Shown here in pieces: positions 8,888 through 17,850 of a stretch of 64,000 nt of DNA. The number at the start of each line of letters is the position of its first letter. Within the stretch, counting starts at the first letter, position 1. The notes under the pieces were generated by a model. That model saw only the letters and a list, made by a program, of their open reading frames with translations. It did not search any database and had not been told where the DNA came from. Source of the DNA: CAYYUA01 sp964542585 (GTDB lineage Bacteria; Bacteroidota; Bacteroidia; CAILMK01; CAYYUA01). The position numbers were made by a program, and so were the translations under genes. The stretch spans positions 1 to 64,000 of the forward strand of contig CAZIUI010000013.1 of assembly GCA_964542585.1 (NCBI GenBank), given 5' to 3'.

Positions 8888-9658
8888 TTAGGAGGATTTA
8901 TTCACCGTAGTGGAATTGGCCTGGTCAGCTGGGATGACCAGCACATCTGCAATGTTCACGTGATCGGGGGCTGAGGCTTGCCAGAAAATGACGTCTGCAA
9001 TATCTGCTCCCGTAAGCGGGCGAAAGCCTTGGTACACTTGTTTAGCCCGGTCTTTATCCCCGTCATACCGCACTTCGGAAAACTCGGTTTCAGCTAATCC
9101 CGGCGCCACCTGGGAGACTTTCACATTGTGCGGAAGCAAGTCAATACGCATACCGCGGGTGAGGGCGTCTACAAAGTGTTTGGAAGCGGCATATACATTG
9201 CCATTAGGGTACACTTCTTTACCGGCCAGGGATCCAACATTGATGATGTGGCCCTTGCCTTCTACTACCATCATGGGAGCTACTAACCGGGTAACATAAA
9301 GGAGGCCTTTGATATTTGTATCAATCATTTGCTCCCAATGGCTGAGGCTTCCTTCCTGAATGGGGCTAACCCCCTTCGCCAATCCAGCATTGTTTAGCAG
9401 GAGATCAATTTGCTGCCATTCCGCAGGAAGGTTATTGATGGTCTGTTCAACCGCCTCGTAATCCTGTAAGTCCAGTGCTAATACATGAACGTCAACCGGG
9501 TAGTTGGTCGTCAGGTCATCTTTTAATTCCTGAAGTCGTTCCTTTCGGCGGCCGGTAAGGATCAAGTGGAAGTTGTTATCGGCAAACTTGTAAGCTGTGG
9601 CCAGGCCAATGCCTGAGGTTGCGCCGGTGATGAAAGCTATTTTCCCCAAATTATTCAT
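8888..9658 (-). CDS. SDR-family NAD(P)-dependent oxidoreductase (YdfG-like)
   Basis: This is a classical short-chain dehydrogenase of 256 residues. The cofactor-binding GATSGIG is at residues 11-17, NNAG is near 90, the catalytic Ser is in NVGSLAG and the Tyr/Lys pair is in YAASKH. An Arg-rich GRRKER after the second strand suggests NADP(H) preference. The overall sequence resembles YdfG, which oxidises serine and 3-hydroxy acids, but substrate specificity is inferred only from similarity. It heads a two-gene unit with the amidohydrolase lipoprotein and is divergent from the secreted protein at 9710. Confidence 0.87.
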   Translation of the reverse strand: MNNLGKIAFITGATSGIGLATAYKFADNNFHLILTGRRKERLQELKDDLTTNYPVDVHVLALDLQDYEAVEQTINNLPAEWQQIDLLLNNAGLAKGVSPIQEGSLSHWEQMIDTNIKGLLYVTRLVAPMMVVEGKGHIINVGSLAGKEVYPNGNVYAASKHFVDALTRGMRIDLLPHNVKVSQVAPGLAETEFSEVRYDGDKDRAKQVYQGFRPLTGADIADVIFWQASAPDHVNIADVLVIPADQANSTTVNKSS

Positions 9659-9709
9659 TTTTTTATTGTTGTAGTTGCGAAATTTACTGGACTAAGCCCC
9701 CTCCGCCAA

Positions 9710-10546
9710 ATGGTTCGCTTCATTCGCAAAAAAATCCAGTATAACAGTCTATTACTGCTAGCAGCTTTTTTCCTGCAGGCTGATCAAAAACCAGGCAGCA
9801 GGCTTGAACGGGTCTGTACGCTGCCAAGAGCGCTGAATGAGTCCTCAGGACTGGTAGTGATGAGTGAGAATCGCTTTTGGAGCATCAATGACAGCGGCAA
9901 TGAACCCGTGCTGTACGCTTTTGACTCCTCAGGCCACCTGCTTAGGCAACGATCCATCACCAATGCAACAAATACCGATTGGGAAAGCCTAACGCACAAG
10001 GGTGATACGCTCTTCATCGGGGATTTTGGGAATAACATGAATGCCCGCACCAACCTCGCAATATGGCAAGTTTTTCCAGAGCAGCGGAAGGCTGAGCATC
10101 TGCCCTTTCAGTACCCGGATCAAGCGCATTTCCCGCCCCCTCGATCAAACTGGAATTTTGATGCTGAGGGCAGTTTTTACTGGAAAGGCCATTTGTATTG
10201 GTTTTCCAAAACCCGTGTGCGAAAGCGCCCGCATACAAAGCTTTACCGAATGGCAACGGACCCAAAAGCAAAAGCGCAGCTATTGGATAGCTTTCCGATA
10301 AAGACCATGATCACGGGAGCTGACATAAGCCCCGATGGTCGTCAGGTGATTCTCATGAGTTACGGAAAAGTTTACCGCCTTCAGCCTTTCAAACCCCACA
10401 GCCTTGATCAAGGGGAAATAACAGGGATTTCCATTCCGCATTCGCAAACGGAAGGGATAGCCTTCCTAAATAGTAATTGGTGTTATTTAACTGATGAGCA
10501 GGGGAACCTTTACCGGCTTCCTATGCGGTTATTTGATGATTCCTAA
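9710..10546 (+). CDS. predicted exported propeller-like protein of unknown function
   Basis: The 278-residue product starts with basic residues followed by a hydrophobic stretch (YNSLLLLAAFFLQA), a plausible signal peptide with cleavage near residue 24. The body has repeated strand-turn units with SSGLVVM, WSINDSGNEPVLYAFDSSG, NTDWESLTHKGDTLFIGDFGNN and ISPDGRQVILMSYGKVYRL. These resemble the blades of six-bladed beta-propellers of the NHL, SdiA-regulated or esterase-like phytase kind. No catalytic residues can be named. Its last 4 bp overlap the end of the convergent acylphosphatase gene. Confidence 0.7.
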   Translation: MVRFIRKKIQYNSLLLLAAFFLQADQKPGSRLERVCTLPRALNESSGLVVMSENRFWSINDSGNEPVLYAFDSSGHLLRQRSITNATNTDWESLTHKGDTLFIGDFGNNMNARTNLAIWQVFPEQRKAEHLPFQYPDQAHFPPPRSNWNFDAEGSFYWKGHLYWFSKTRVRKRPHTKLYRMATDPKAKAQLLDSFPIKTMITGADISPDGRQVILMSYGKVYRLQPFKPHSLDQGEITGISIPHSQTEGIAFLNSNWCYLTDEQGNLYRLPMRLFDDS

Positions 10547-10812
10547 GCTGTTTTGAACCGCTCATAGCCTTGGTATGACCCCTCTTCCCAATTTCTGCTT
10601 TCCACTTTGGCCGCCATAGTTCCTTCTAAGCACCAATCGAGAAACTCCTGTAGATGCTCTTCCGGACCTTCTACCTCAATGTAAACGGTGCCACCTTTTT
10701 CATTACGGGCAAAACCTGTCAAACCGAGTTCCTGGGCTTTATGCTGGGCACCAGCCCGGAACCAAACGCCTTGTACTCGTCCGCTTACACGAATATTGTA
10801 GTGTTTTGTCAT
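10543..10812 (-). CDS. acyP: acylphosphatase
   Basis: The 89-residue protein has the usual length and the phosphate-binding loop GRVQGVWFR at residues 11-19, including the catalytic Arg19. The catalytic Asn is in GFARNEKGG near residue 37, followed by VYIEVEGP. It hydrolyses carboxyl-phosphate bonds such as acetyl-phosphate or 1,3-bisphosphoglycerate in the cytosol. It sits 24 bp after the EamA transporter gene on the same strand and overlaps the end of the convergent upstream gene by 4 bp. Confidence 0.95.
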   Translation of the reverse strand: MTKHYNIRVSGRVQGVWFRAGAQHKAQELGLTGFARNEKGGTVYIEVEGPEEHLQEFLDWCLEGTMAAKVESRNWEEGSYQGYERFKTA

Positions 10813-10836
10813 AAATGAACAGCTTGCTTTTTGACA

Positions 10837-11715
10837 CTAATTAACAAAGCGATCTCCGATTGTGATTAAAAAAACCCCCATTAACATAATAACAACAGCT
10901 GGTAAGCGGGTTTCTAGGCTTGGTTCTTTGAAAAATAAAGCACCCCATAAAACGCTCAGGGCTGCGCTAGTGCGTTTTATAGCGATTACATAAGCCACTA
11001 GCGTCAGCTCCATGGCAAACATCTGCGTCAGCAGCACCAAACCCGAGCTAATACCAAGCAGGACTAAGGGCCCATAGTTACCCTGGACTGCTTGCACCGG
11101 ATTCCGGCTCTGTCGCAGGGCAAAAGGGGTAAGTCCCAAAGTCAGGAAAGCCAATACGCCTATGGAATAAACCAAGGGAGAGGACGCCTGCATACCTATT
11201 TTATCAAAATTGGCACTGATACTCCACAGAAAGGCCACCAATAACATGAGCCGCGGGCCACGTCTGGCCACCAATGCCTTCAAGGGTTGTAACCATCCTT
11301 TGTTAAACTCGCCAATATTAAGGCTGTAAGCGCCCATTACGATCAGCACCATCCCCATAAGACCGGGCCATGACGGAAATTCTCCCACAACAATAGGCGA
11401 GGTTATCAGCAAAAAAAGCGGGGTAAAGGTGATCATCGGCATGACCAGGGAAAGGTCATCCATTTGGATAGCCCGCATGTAGAGGGGCGTTACCAAGAGG
11501 TTAATGCCCCCGCTTATCAGGATGGCCCACCAGAAATTGGCCGATAATGTGGGTAAAGGGACAAATAACAACGCGGGTAACAAGGCCAGGAATGCAAAAA
11601 ACCGCCAGGACCATCCTGTAACATAAATATCCGTGTTGCCGAGGCTGTGCTTCCCAAACACCACTTTGAGGGAATCAAAAAAAGCCGTTAGGCCGGCAAA
11701 AAAGACCCAGGTCAT
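10837..11715 (-). CDS. EamA/DMT-superfamily membrane transporter
   Basis: The 292-residue protein is almost wholly hydrophobic, with about ten predicted membrane helices arranged as two EamA-type repeats of five. Typical segments are the Pro-rich second-repeat end, VAYVIAIKRTSAALSVLWGALFFKEP and the closing MLMGVFLITIGD. Drug/metabolite transporters of this type usually export amino acids, nucleosides or other small metabolites; the substrate here is unknown. The gene lies between the DUF2237 gene and acylphosphatase on the same strand with 41- and 24-bp gaps, so a small operon is likely. Confidence 0.85.
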   Translation of the reverse strand: MTWVFFAGLTAFFDSLKVVFGKHSLGNTDIYVTGWSWRFFAFLALLPALLFVPLPTLSANFWWAILISGGINLLVTPLYMRAIQMDDLSLVMPMITFTPLFLLITSPIVVGEFPSWPGLMGMVLIVMGAYSLNIGEFNKGWLQPLKALVARRGPRLMLLVAFLWSISANFDKIGMQASSPLVYSIGVLAFLTLGLTPFALRQSRNPVQAVQGNYGPLVLLGISSGLVLLTQMFAMELTLVAYVIAIKRTSAALSVLWGALFFKEPSLETRLPAVVIMLMGVFLITIGDRFVN

Positions 11716-11756
11716 GAAAAGCAGAAATAATGGCCTAGTTAGGCAGGCATTAGGGT

Positions 11757-12134
11757 TTAATCAGATGACGGCTTGGTAGTAATGGCGTACTGGGTGAGGA
11801 CTTCCAGCGGGACAAAATCCAGCGTTCGTTCCTCGGTAGCTTCCAGGACAACATTGGGCGCACAACCTGCATCATAGGCTTCTTTCCAGCGGGAGGCACA
11901 AAGGCACCAGCGATCACCGGCTTTCAGGCCTTGGAAACCAAAAGCCGGACGAGGGCTGCTTAGATCATTGCCTTGTTTAGCAGTGAATTCCAGGAAATCG
12001 TGGGTCACTTCCGCGCATACGGTATGGGTGCCCATATCGTCAGGACCCGTGTTACAACAGCCGTCCCGGTAAAAGCCTGTGATGGGATCTGTGCCACAGG
12101 TTATTAAGGCTTCGCCAAATACATTCGTACCCAT
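11757..12134 (-). CDS. DUF2237 family protein
   Basis: The 125-residue product matches DUF2237: NVFGEALITCGTDPITGFYRDGCC at the N-terminus (residues 4-27), DMGTHTVCAEVTHDFLEF, a GDRWCLCASRW motif near residues 72-82 and AGCAPNVVLEATEERTL. The many conserved Cys residues suggest metal or thiol chemistry, but no function has been established for the family to my knowledge. The protein has no signal peptide. It is probably the first gene of a unit with the EamA transporter and acylphosphatase. Confidence 0.9.
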   Translation of the reverse strand: MGTNVFGEALITCGTDPITGFYRDGCCNTGPDDMGTHTVCAEVTHDFLEFTAKQGNDLSSPRPAFGFQGLKAGDRWCLCASRWKEAYDAGCAPNVVLEATEERTLDFVPLEVLTQYAITTKPSSD

Positions 12135-12361
12135 AGGTAAGTTATTTATTGGTTAACAGTTTGTGGTAAAAGGATATTTTAAAATCATTATGCAAGGAAC
12201 TTCCTATTTCAAATTTAAAAGATGCTTGCCGGTCCGCCTTCAATAATTGTTCCCATAACCAATATGCCAGGGATTGTAAGGGTCTATTGGCTTTATCCTG
12301 GCTTCGATGCAACCGTTTAGCCTTTTTAGCCCACTACATAGTGAAACCAAAAATCCTAGCT

Positions 12362-13353
12362 ATGTTACAGAAGCGTTCAGAATCGCTAAAAAGGTTAGGG
12401 ATTTTATTACTTGCGGGAAGCTTGAGCTTAGGCTTCCAGAGCTGTGATAAGTTTCCTTATGGCAACCCCGGTAATAATAATCCTAAGGACTCGGATGACT
12501 CCCTAAAAACCATGAACCACCAATGTAAGGGGACCAAGATCAGCTTTAACACTCTCAAAAAGGGTAGGCAAAGCCGGATTGCAAAGGCTGATAACAAAGT
12601 AATCAAAACGGCACAGGCTTACAGCCAGTTGTGGAATAAGCTTGGCATTAACGCAAAGCAACGAAGTGTTGATTTTGACCAGCATTTTGTTGTTGCAGTT
12701 TTCCAAGGTAAAAAAACCACTGGCGGGTTTAAGATCAATGTCAGCGGGCTGTGCCTTTCCGGGCAGAAACTGACGGCTAAGGTGACCAAAACCCAACCGA
12801 AAGAAGGCTCTGCCGTTCCGTCAGCCATTACCCATCCTTATCATCTGGTAAAAGTTAGCCGCAGTGCGGTCAATGGTAACTTGAACCAATTGCAAGTTAG
12901 CTTCAAATCGCAGGTAGTAAAGAAGTATATTAAAACCGGATCTCAAAGTGGTTCCGGTGGTGTCAGTTTTTCAACCCTAAACAAGGGGGGCATGGCCTCG
13001 AACGTCCAAAATCAACAAAACAAGGTTATCCGGAGTCAATCAAAATTGAAACGTGTATGGAACGGTATTCATAGCCGTAAGATGGATACACCGACTGTAC
13101 CAAAAGTTGATTTTCAGCAAAAGACCTAGTCGGTGTCTTTTACGGAAAGAAACCGTCCGGTGGCTACGAAGTGGCCATTCAAAAAGCTCAAAAGCAGGGT
13201 AACCAATTAACCATCAAAGCTAACATGATTAGACCACAAAAGGGTTGCCCGGTCACAGCCAATATGACCGGCCCTTATCACCTTGTAACCATTCCTACAC
13301 AGGCCCAAAAGATAAAATTTGACCTTAACAAGATAGCCCAGAAATGCCGGTAA
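12362..13353 (+). pseudogene. frameshifted lipoprotein with two PrcB_C-like domains
   Basis: The first frame (12362-13129) encodes a lipoprotein: a basic start, a hydrophobic stretch and the lipobox GFQSC. A first PrcB_C-like domain follows, with VDFDQHFVVAVFQGKKTTGG then HPYHLVKV. A second copy starts with VDFQQK but meets a TAG at 13127. The rest of that copy continues in another frame (GVFYGKKPSGGYEV, then GPYHLVTIP) to 13353. Adding one A to the AAAA run near 13121 makes VDFQQKDLVGVFYGKK, which lines up residue for residue with the first copy. PrcB_C occurs in a subunit of the Treponema dentilisin protease complex. The frameshift may be a real mutation or a homopolymer sequencing error. 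An upstream ATG at 12287 is less likely because of the signal peptide position. Confidence 0.75.
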
Positions 13354-13377
13354 ATATGGGTTATGGATCAGCTTACT

Positions 13378-13408
13378 AAGCGCTTCTCAGCTGAGCTGGG
13401 GAGTGCTT
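13378..13408. terminator. inverted repeat between convergent genes, possible bidirectional terminator
   Basis: A 15-base arm starting AAGCGCTTCTC pairs with an arm ending GGGGAGTGCTT, with three G-T wobble pairs and a very tight loop. It fills the gap between the end of the PrcB-like lipoprotein gene and the stop of the DUF2461 gene. Neither side has a clear T-run, so terminator activity is only plausible. Confidence 0.35.
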
Positions 13409-14075
13409 ATCCTTTATCAAAAGCTTGCTTCATAAAATCGTTGAAGGGCTTAAGGGCCATGTAAAAGGCCATCACCATATCCATGAGGTCATCCCGCAAA
13501 ACCAGTTCTGGCGATAGGGAGCGCCAGGTGTAGAATTGCTTATTGGCAATGAGCGATTCCTCCTCGTAGATGCTTTTCAAATCTTTTGGCAGGCGCTTAT
13601 TTTGGGTTCCTTCTACGCTACCCCAATAAGAATGAAAACCGTCTTCCTGAATGATATTCTGAAATTCCGGCAGTTGATCAGCTATAAGCTCCCTGACTTG
13701 CTGGAGGCGTTGAGTAGACAGCCAATAGCATCCACCTCCGAGGATCACTTGATGGGCACCAAAGTGAAGGTAAAAACCGGGCTTTTCATCTTTCCGGCCT
13801 CCCTGTGCAATATTGGCCGCTGAATGCGTTTTATAGGGGGATTTGTCCTTGGCAAATCGAATATCCCGGTTGACCCTGAAAACTGCATCGCGGGCCTCAA
13901 TGTAGAGATCAGGTTCAAAAAAGCGCATTTGCTGGATCAGGTCACTCACAAACGCCCTGAACGGTTTTTTGACAATCTGGTCATAACGCTTACGGTTGGC
14001 ATCAAACCATTGCTTGTGGTTGTTTTGTGCTAATTGCCGGTAAAAGTTCAGGAAGTCCTGATCAAAGTAAGCCAT
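13407..14075 (-). CDS. DUF2461 family protein (TIGR02453 type)
   Basis: The 222-residue product matches DUF2461: an N-terminal FLNFYRQLAQNNHKQWFDANR, then RVNRDIRFAKDKSPYKTH near residues 68-85, and FYLHFGAHQVILGGGCYW further on. Those three blocks define the family, which is widespread in Bacteroidota and other phyla and has no established function. There is no signal peptide or membrane segment, so it should be cytoplasmic. It follows the GT2 gene by 23 bp on the same strand. Confidence 0.9.
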   Translation of the reverse strand: MAYFDQDFLNFYRQLAQNNHKQWFDANRKRYDQIVKKPFRAFVSDLIQQMRFFEPDLYIEARDAVFRVNRDIRFAKDKSPYKTHSAANIAQGGRKDEKPGFYLHFGAHQVILGGGCYWLSTQRLQQVRELIADQLPEFQNIIQEDGFHSYWGSVEGTQNKRLPKDLKSIYEEESLIANKQFYTWRSLSPELVLRDDLMDMVMAFYMALKPFNDFMKQAFDKG

Positions 14076-14098
14076 TCTTCAAACTTTTATGATCCCAT

Positions 14099-15025
14099 TC
14101 ACCTTATGTGGGGTCTGCTGAAAAAACCTTGGATAAACCATTTCCGGTATTTCAGCAGCATTTGCGCTTTGGCAGGTTTTCCTTTTAACAAATAGCCGAA
14201 GGCTATGATCAGGGTTCCAAGTGTCCGGTAAGTTTGAACAAGCACGATCTGGAGCTTTCCCGATTTGTTTGCCTCCTGCACTCTTAAACGCTCACTCTTT
14301 CCAATGCCTTCAGAAACTTTTCGCAGGAAGGGATCCCCCGTTCGCTCTGTGGGAATAGTGTGATAAACCAAAACTTGCGGAACGTAGTAAACCGGAAGGC
14401 CAGCTTCTTTTACTCGAATAAAAAGGTCCTTCTCCTCACTACCCATCAAACTGTTTTTAATTCGGCCCAACCGTGGATCAAAAAGTCCAATGGTTTCAAA
14501 TACGGTTTTTCTGAAGGCCATGTTGCAACCTATGGGATAGCGGGGAAAGGGCTTTTCCTCATCGCCTAGATCCAAACAGGACAGCAAGCCAATCAGGTAC
14601 CAGCTTAGCCAAGCTGGCTCTTGGTTATGGGGATGAAAGTAAGGCAGGATCTTGCCCCCGGCTGCCATTATTTGCGGGTGCGAATCAAAAAAACTTAATA
14701 AATTTGATAGGTAGGCAGGATCAGCGATGGCATCATCATCAATGAATGCAATAAGATCGGATTGAGCCTCTTCCACAACCCTATTCCGTGCATGAGAAAG
14801 GCCTTGCTTTTCCTCTAGAAAATAGCTGAAATGGACATTGGGATAGTTTTCCCGGAATTGCTTGGCCAACTCAGGAGTCTTATCCGTGCTGTTGTTATCT
14901 ACCAGGATCACCTCATAGGCATCATATCCAAGGTTCTGCCAGGCCAGACTTTCCAGTGCGGCATACAGGAAACGGTCCCGGTTGTAGGTGCAGATGCCAA
15001 TGGAGATCCGCAAGCTACTGGGCAT
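14099..15025 (-). CDS. family 2 glycosyltransferase
   Basis: The 308-residue protein has a GT-A fold typical of GT2 enzymes: ISIGICTYNRD near the start, VDNNSTDKTPELA near residues 41-53 for nucleotide-sugar binding, the metal-binding FIDDDAIADP as the DxD-type motif near residues 93-102, and GSEEKDLFIRVKEAGLP (ED acceptor motif). A C-terminal hydrophobic stretch (IVLVQTYRTLGTLIIAFGYLL) may anchor it to the inner membrane. The sugar and acceptor are unknown; a surface polysaccharide role is inference. Its ATG lies 11 bp inside the end of the universal stress protein gene, suggesting coupled translation. Confidence 0.87.
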   Translation of the reverse strand: MPSSLRISIGICTYNRDRFLYAALESLAWQNLGYDAYEVILVDNNSTDKTPELAKQFRENYPNVHFSYFLEEKQGLSHARNRVVEEAQSDLIAFIDDDAIADPAYLSNLLSFFDSHPQIMAAGGKILPYFHPHNQEPAWLSWYLIGLLSCLDLGDEEKPFPRYPIGCNMAFRKTVFETIGLFDPRLGRIKNSLMGSEEKDLFIRVKEAGLPVYYVPQVLVYHTIPTERTGDPFLRKVSEGIGKSERLRVQEANKSGKLQIVLVQTYRTLGTLIIAFGYLLKGKPAKAQMLLKYRKWFIQGFFSRPHIR

Positions 15026-15944
15026 AGAACAAGGATTGAAGCAGCGAGCGGTTTTCTCCCTTCTTTTTAAGGATCAGCACGGGGATTACCTTATCGATTT
15101 TCAGCAGTTTTTCGGTCGTGCTACCCACGAACATGGCGGCCACGTTAGAATGGCCCTTGGCTCCCATTATAATCAGGTCACAATAGTGCTTACGTGCCTC
15201 CTCATGGATGTGATTGGAAGGGCTGTTTTTCTCGTCCAGCGTGAAGAGAGGTTGGATTTTAGCATCACTTATTGCCAGCTTACGCTTTTCAATGTAACGT
15301 TCATAAGCTTCTCGGGCATTGGCTTCGATCGTAGATCGCATTTGCTCATAGGTCTTCATCATGTTGTAGGAGGGAACCGCCTGGTAAATGTGTTGGAAAT
15401 AAAACTGCTTGATTTCATTCTTCTGGTTTAGTTCCTCAGCAAAGTCTAAAGCCAAATCCGAATAAGATGAAAAATCAACAGGGATCAGCACATTGTCAAT
15501 TATGGCTTCTTTCCTGGAATCTGGAACGTACAATATTGAGCATCCGGCTTGGCGGGATAATTTACTGGGAATAATCCCAGAGCTACTACTGTCCTGCTTT
15601 TCACCAACGATGATCAGATCTATATCATTTTTCTCTGTGTAGCGCAGGATCTCCTCAAAGGGTTGACCTGTAAGAATAGACACGGAGTGGTGTGGTTGCT
15701 CACCACTAAAATATTCATTGGCCTGGCGCTGCAATTCGTCTTTGAGCTGTTCTTCTAACGGCTTTTGAATGTGTTTCTCATACGAGTGCTCAATGGCTTC
15801 GCGACCCTGGTCGGATTTTAGCACATGCACAAAGTGAATAGCTTCTGGCTCAACAATTTGGGCCAAATATTGGGCGTAGCGGAAGAGGTTCTGGTCGGAC
15901 TCTGTAAAATCAACAGCTACCAATAATTGCTTTACAGCCTCCAT
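15015..15944 (-). CDS. tandem-domain universal stress protein
   Basis: The 309-residue product holds two UspA domains in tandem. The first opens with KQLLVAVDFTESDQNLFRYA (residues 5-24), the second with IDNVLIPVDFSSYSDLALDFA near residue 149. The second domain ends with IIMGAKGHSNVAAMFVGSTTEKLL, carrying the ATP-binding G-x2-G-x9-G(S/T) pattern. The first domain has IIVGEKQDSSSSGIIPSKLS in the same place and may bind nucleotide less well. Such proteins accumulate in stress and stationary phase. The gene starts a short unit with the GT2 gene, whose start overlaps its end. Confidence 0.9.
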   Translation of the reverse strand: MEAVKQLLVAVDFTESDQNLFRYAQYLAQIVEPEAIHFVHVLKSDQGREAIEHSYEKHIQKPLEEQLKDELQRQANEYFSGEQPHHSVSILTGQPFEEILRYTEKNDIDLIIVGEKQDSSSSGIIPSKLSRQAGCSILYVPDSRKEAIIDNVLIPVDFSSYSDLALDFAEELNQKNEIKQFYFQHIYQAVPSYNMMKTYEQMRSTIEANAREAYERYIEKRKLAISDAKIQPLFTLDEKNSPSNHIHEEARKHYCDLIIMGAKGHSNVAAMFVGSTTEKLLKIDKVIPVLILKKKGENRSLLQSLFYAQ

Positions 15945-16043
15945 AAGAACGGCTTTATTCCCTTAGGAATGATTTGCATGGTCAAAATTACCAAACTATC
16001 CCTATTCTCGCTATTCCGTAAATAAAAAGGCTTTCACTAAACA

Positions 16044-16781
16044 TTAAGTCCGGGAGACGTAAACTCCCGTTAAGATCATGAAAAGTAGCCAAAGCATAAG
16101 ACTGCCACCAATGGCGATGGGGGTTTGTAGCCAGGGGCTTCCCCATAATCGCCAATAAAAAACCCCCATACCCAAAGCTACCAATGCATAGAATAGCAAA
16201 GCTGGTCGCAGGGTGCTTTTGGTAACTTCTATTTCACCTCGAAGTTTCACCCTTGTAAAGGGATGGCCCCAGGCTATTCCTTGCGGGGTACAGCTATCCT
16301 GGATCAAATGGAGGACCGCACCGGCGAGGTAGCCCCACAAGAAGGGCATCAGAAAAGCAATTGATAAAACCTCCGCAACCCGAACCAATAACCACAGGTA
16401 CAACCCCTTACTTGCTGTGAAACTTATAATTCCTAAAACTGAATGGGCAAAACCGCGGTGGCCCCCATTTATCCGTACGAATGGCAGCAATGTTCTGAAA
16501 AAAATAAGCGTTGGTTTAAAAATAAGGTATTTGGTTAGGTAACCAAACAACGGCAGCAGCCAACCCACTGAAATCCGGAACAGGTAATCCAGGGATGGAT
16601 GCAGAGGCGTCCGTTGATTGTTAAAGATCGCAGCTTCCTTGGCATCGACATCAGGTATAAGCGAGCCCAAAGCTACACCGCCCAGGACCAGAAAAGTAGG
16701 GGTGGTTGCCTCCCCGATTTGCGGAGATACCCATACGCTGGCAGTGGCCAGGGACAGCGTGAAATGTTGGCGGCCTTGCAT
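16044..16781 (-). CDS. YdjM/DUF457-type membrane-bound predicted metal-dependent hydrolase
   Basis: The 245-residue protein has the features of the YdjM (LexA-binding, inner membrane-associated putative hydrolase) family: GRQHFTLSLA with His at residue 6, GGVALGSLIPDVDAKEA near residues 33-49, HRGFAHSVLG near residue 108 and a later LHLIQDSCTPQGIAWGHPF. The conserved His and Asp residues are thought to bind metal. About five to six hydrophobic helices place it in the inner membrane. The biological role is not established. Confidence 0.85.
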   Translation of the reverse strand: MQGRQHFTLSLATASVWVSPQIGEATTPTFLVLGGVALGSLIPDVDAKEAAIFNNQRTPLHPSLDYLFRISVGWLLPLFGYLTKYLIFKPTLIFFRTLLPFVRINGGHRGFAHSVLGIISFTASKGLYLWLLVRVAEVLSIAFLMPFLWGYLAGAVLHLIQDSCTPQGIAWGHPFTRVKLRGEIEVTKSTLRPALLFYALVALGMGVFYWRLWGSPWLQTPIAIGGSLMLWLLFMILTGVYVSRT

Positions 16782-16869
16782 GCTTCCGGTTCTGCCTTAA
16801 TAGCACACGAAAGTGCGCAATCCCTCAAAGAAAACGGTCAAGATCAACGTGTTGGCTTATGCAACTTGC

Positions 16870-17838
16870 TTAAAACGTGTTGGTGTCCAGCCATTCTGAA
16901 AGGCGGTTTTTCAGGGCAGGAGATAAGACAGCCGTATCCATAGGGGTCAAGAAGTGGTTGACACCCTTTAGCTTTTGAAAACTAAACCTTTTTCCTGATA
17001 AGTGCTTTTTGAAGCGTTTCAAGTGAGAGACCGGTACATTGTAGTCCTGCGTTCCATTGACAAAAAGGGTGGGTACCGCTACTTGCTGGTAAGCTTTTAG
17101 GGTCGTATCCGTTAAAGAAAGCCAGCTTTTCCAAAAACGGGGATAAGCATTCATCAATGGTTTTCCTTTCTCCCATTTTCCATTCCGCAGCCGCTCAAAA
17201 GCATAAAGTATCCGTTCAGCCCTGACCAAGGCTTTAGTACTATCCCGGCATTTGGTCATCATCCGCTTAACCTGGCCTGATAGAACGGTATCAATACTAC
17301 GTGCTGGAGTGGCCATGGCTACCAACCCCTTCACACCCTTGGACTGCTGGGCTAAAACAGGCAGGAACGTACCTCCCTGGCTATGGCCTACCAATAAAAT
17401 TCGGTCAGAAGCTACGGATGGCTGCGCTTGTAAATAATTAATGGCAGCCTTGGCATCTTTTATAAACGCCGATAAGGTCAGTTCCAGCAGGTTTACCGAT
17501 GCCTGATAGGTGTAGGTACGTTTATCATACCGTAGGGTGGCTATGCCACTTTTTTGAAAAAAGGCTGCTAATGAGCGGAAATTTTGCAGGGTATCTTCAT
17601 GAAGTTCGGGATAAAGGCAAGCACTCCGTGTATTTTTCAGAACCACCCGCTGATCCCGGTCATTAGGACCGGATCCATGAATAAGTAACACCCCAGGATG
17701 AGGCCCTTCGCCTTCCGGCAGGGTCAAGGTTCCTTTCAGGGGTATCGTGTCACTTATAAATGTTATATCACGGCTATTTTGGCAAAGGACCGTATGGCCT
17801 ACACTCAGTAATATTACCAGGACCAACAGTAAGCGCAT
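16870..17838 (-). CDS. exported alpha/beta hydrolase
   Basis: A signal peptide is clear (LLLVLVILLSVGHTVLC, cleavage near residue 20), so the enzyme acts outside the cytoplasm. The body is an alpha/beta-hydrolase: VLLIHGSGPNDRDQ as the oxyanion region, nucleophile Ser in LVGHSQGGTF, Asp in FVNGTQDYNVP and His in KLKGVNHFLTP. The layout matches secreted dienelactone-hydrolase-like esterases/peptidases of Bacteroidota. The ATG at 17838 is preferred to a GTG at 17844. It lies 12 bp after the ketosynthase stop, yet export makes a BioH-like role in biotin synthesis unlikely. Confidence 0.87.
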   Translation of the reverse strand: MRLLLVLVILLSVGHTVLCQNSRDITFISDTIPLKGTLTLPEGEGPHPGVLLIHGSGPNDRDQRVVLKNTRSACLYPELHEDTLQNFRSLAAFFQKSGIATLRYDKRTYTYQASVNLLELTLSAFIKDAKAAINYLQAQPSVASDRILLVGHSQGGTFLPVLAQQSKGVKGLVAMATPARSIDTVLSGQVKRMMTKCRDSTKALVRAERILYAFERLRNGKWEKGKPLMNAYPRFWKSWLSLTDTTLKAYQQVAVPTLFVNGTQDYNVPVSHLKRFKKHLSGKRFSFQKLKGVNHFLTPMDTAVLSPALKNRLSEWLDTNTF

Positions 17839-17850
17839 AAGCACAGACCG

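Noticed and set aside
13118..13130. Programmed frameshift in the PrcB-like lipoprotein gene
   Set aside because: No slippery heptamer with a downstream stem or internal Shine-Dalgarno is seen; a one-base loss in a homopolymer explains the break more simply.
16870..17838. BioH role for the hydrolase after the biotin cluster
   Set aside because: It has a clear signal peptide, while BioH-type esterases act in the cytoplasm.
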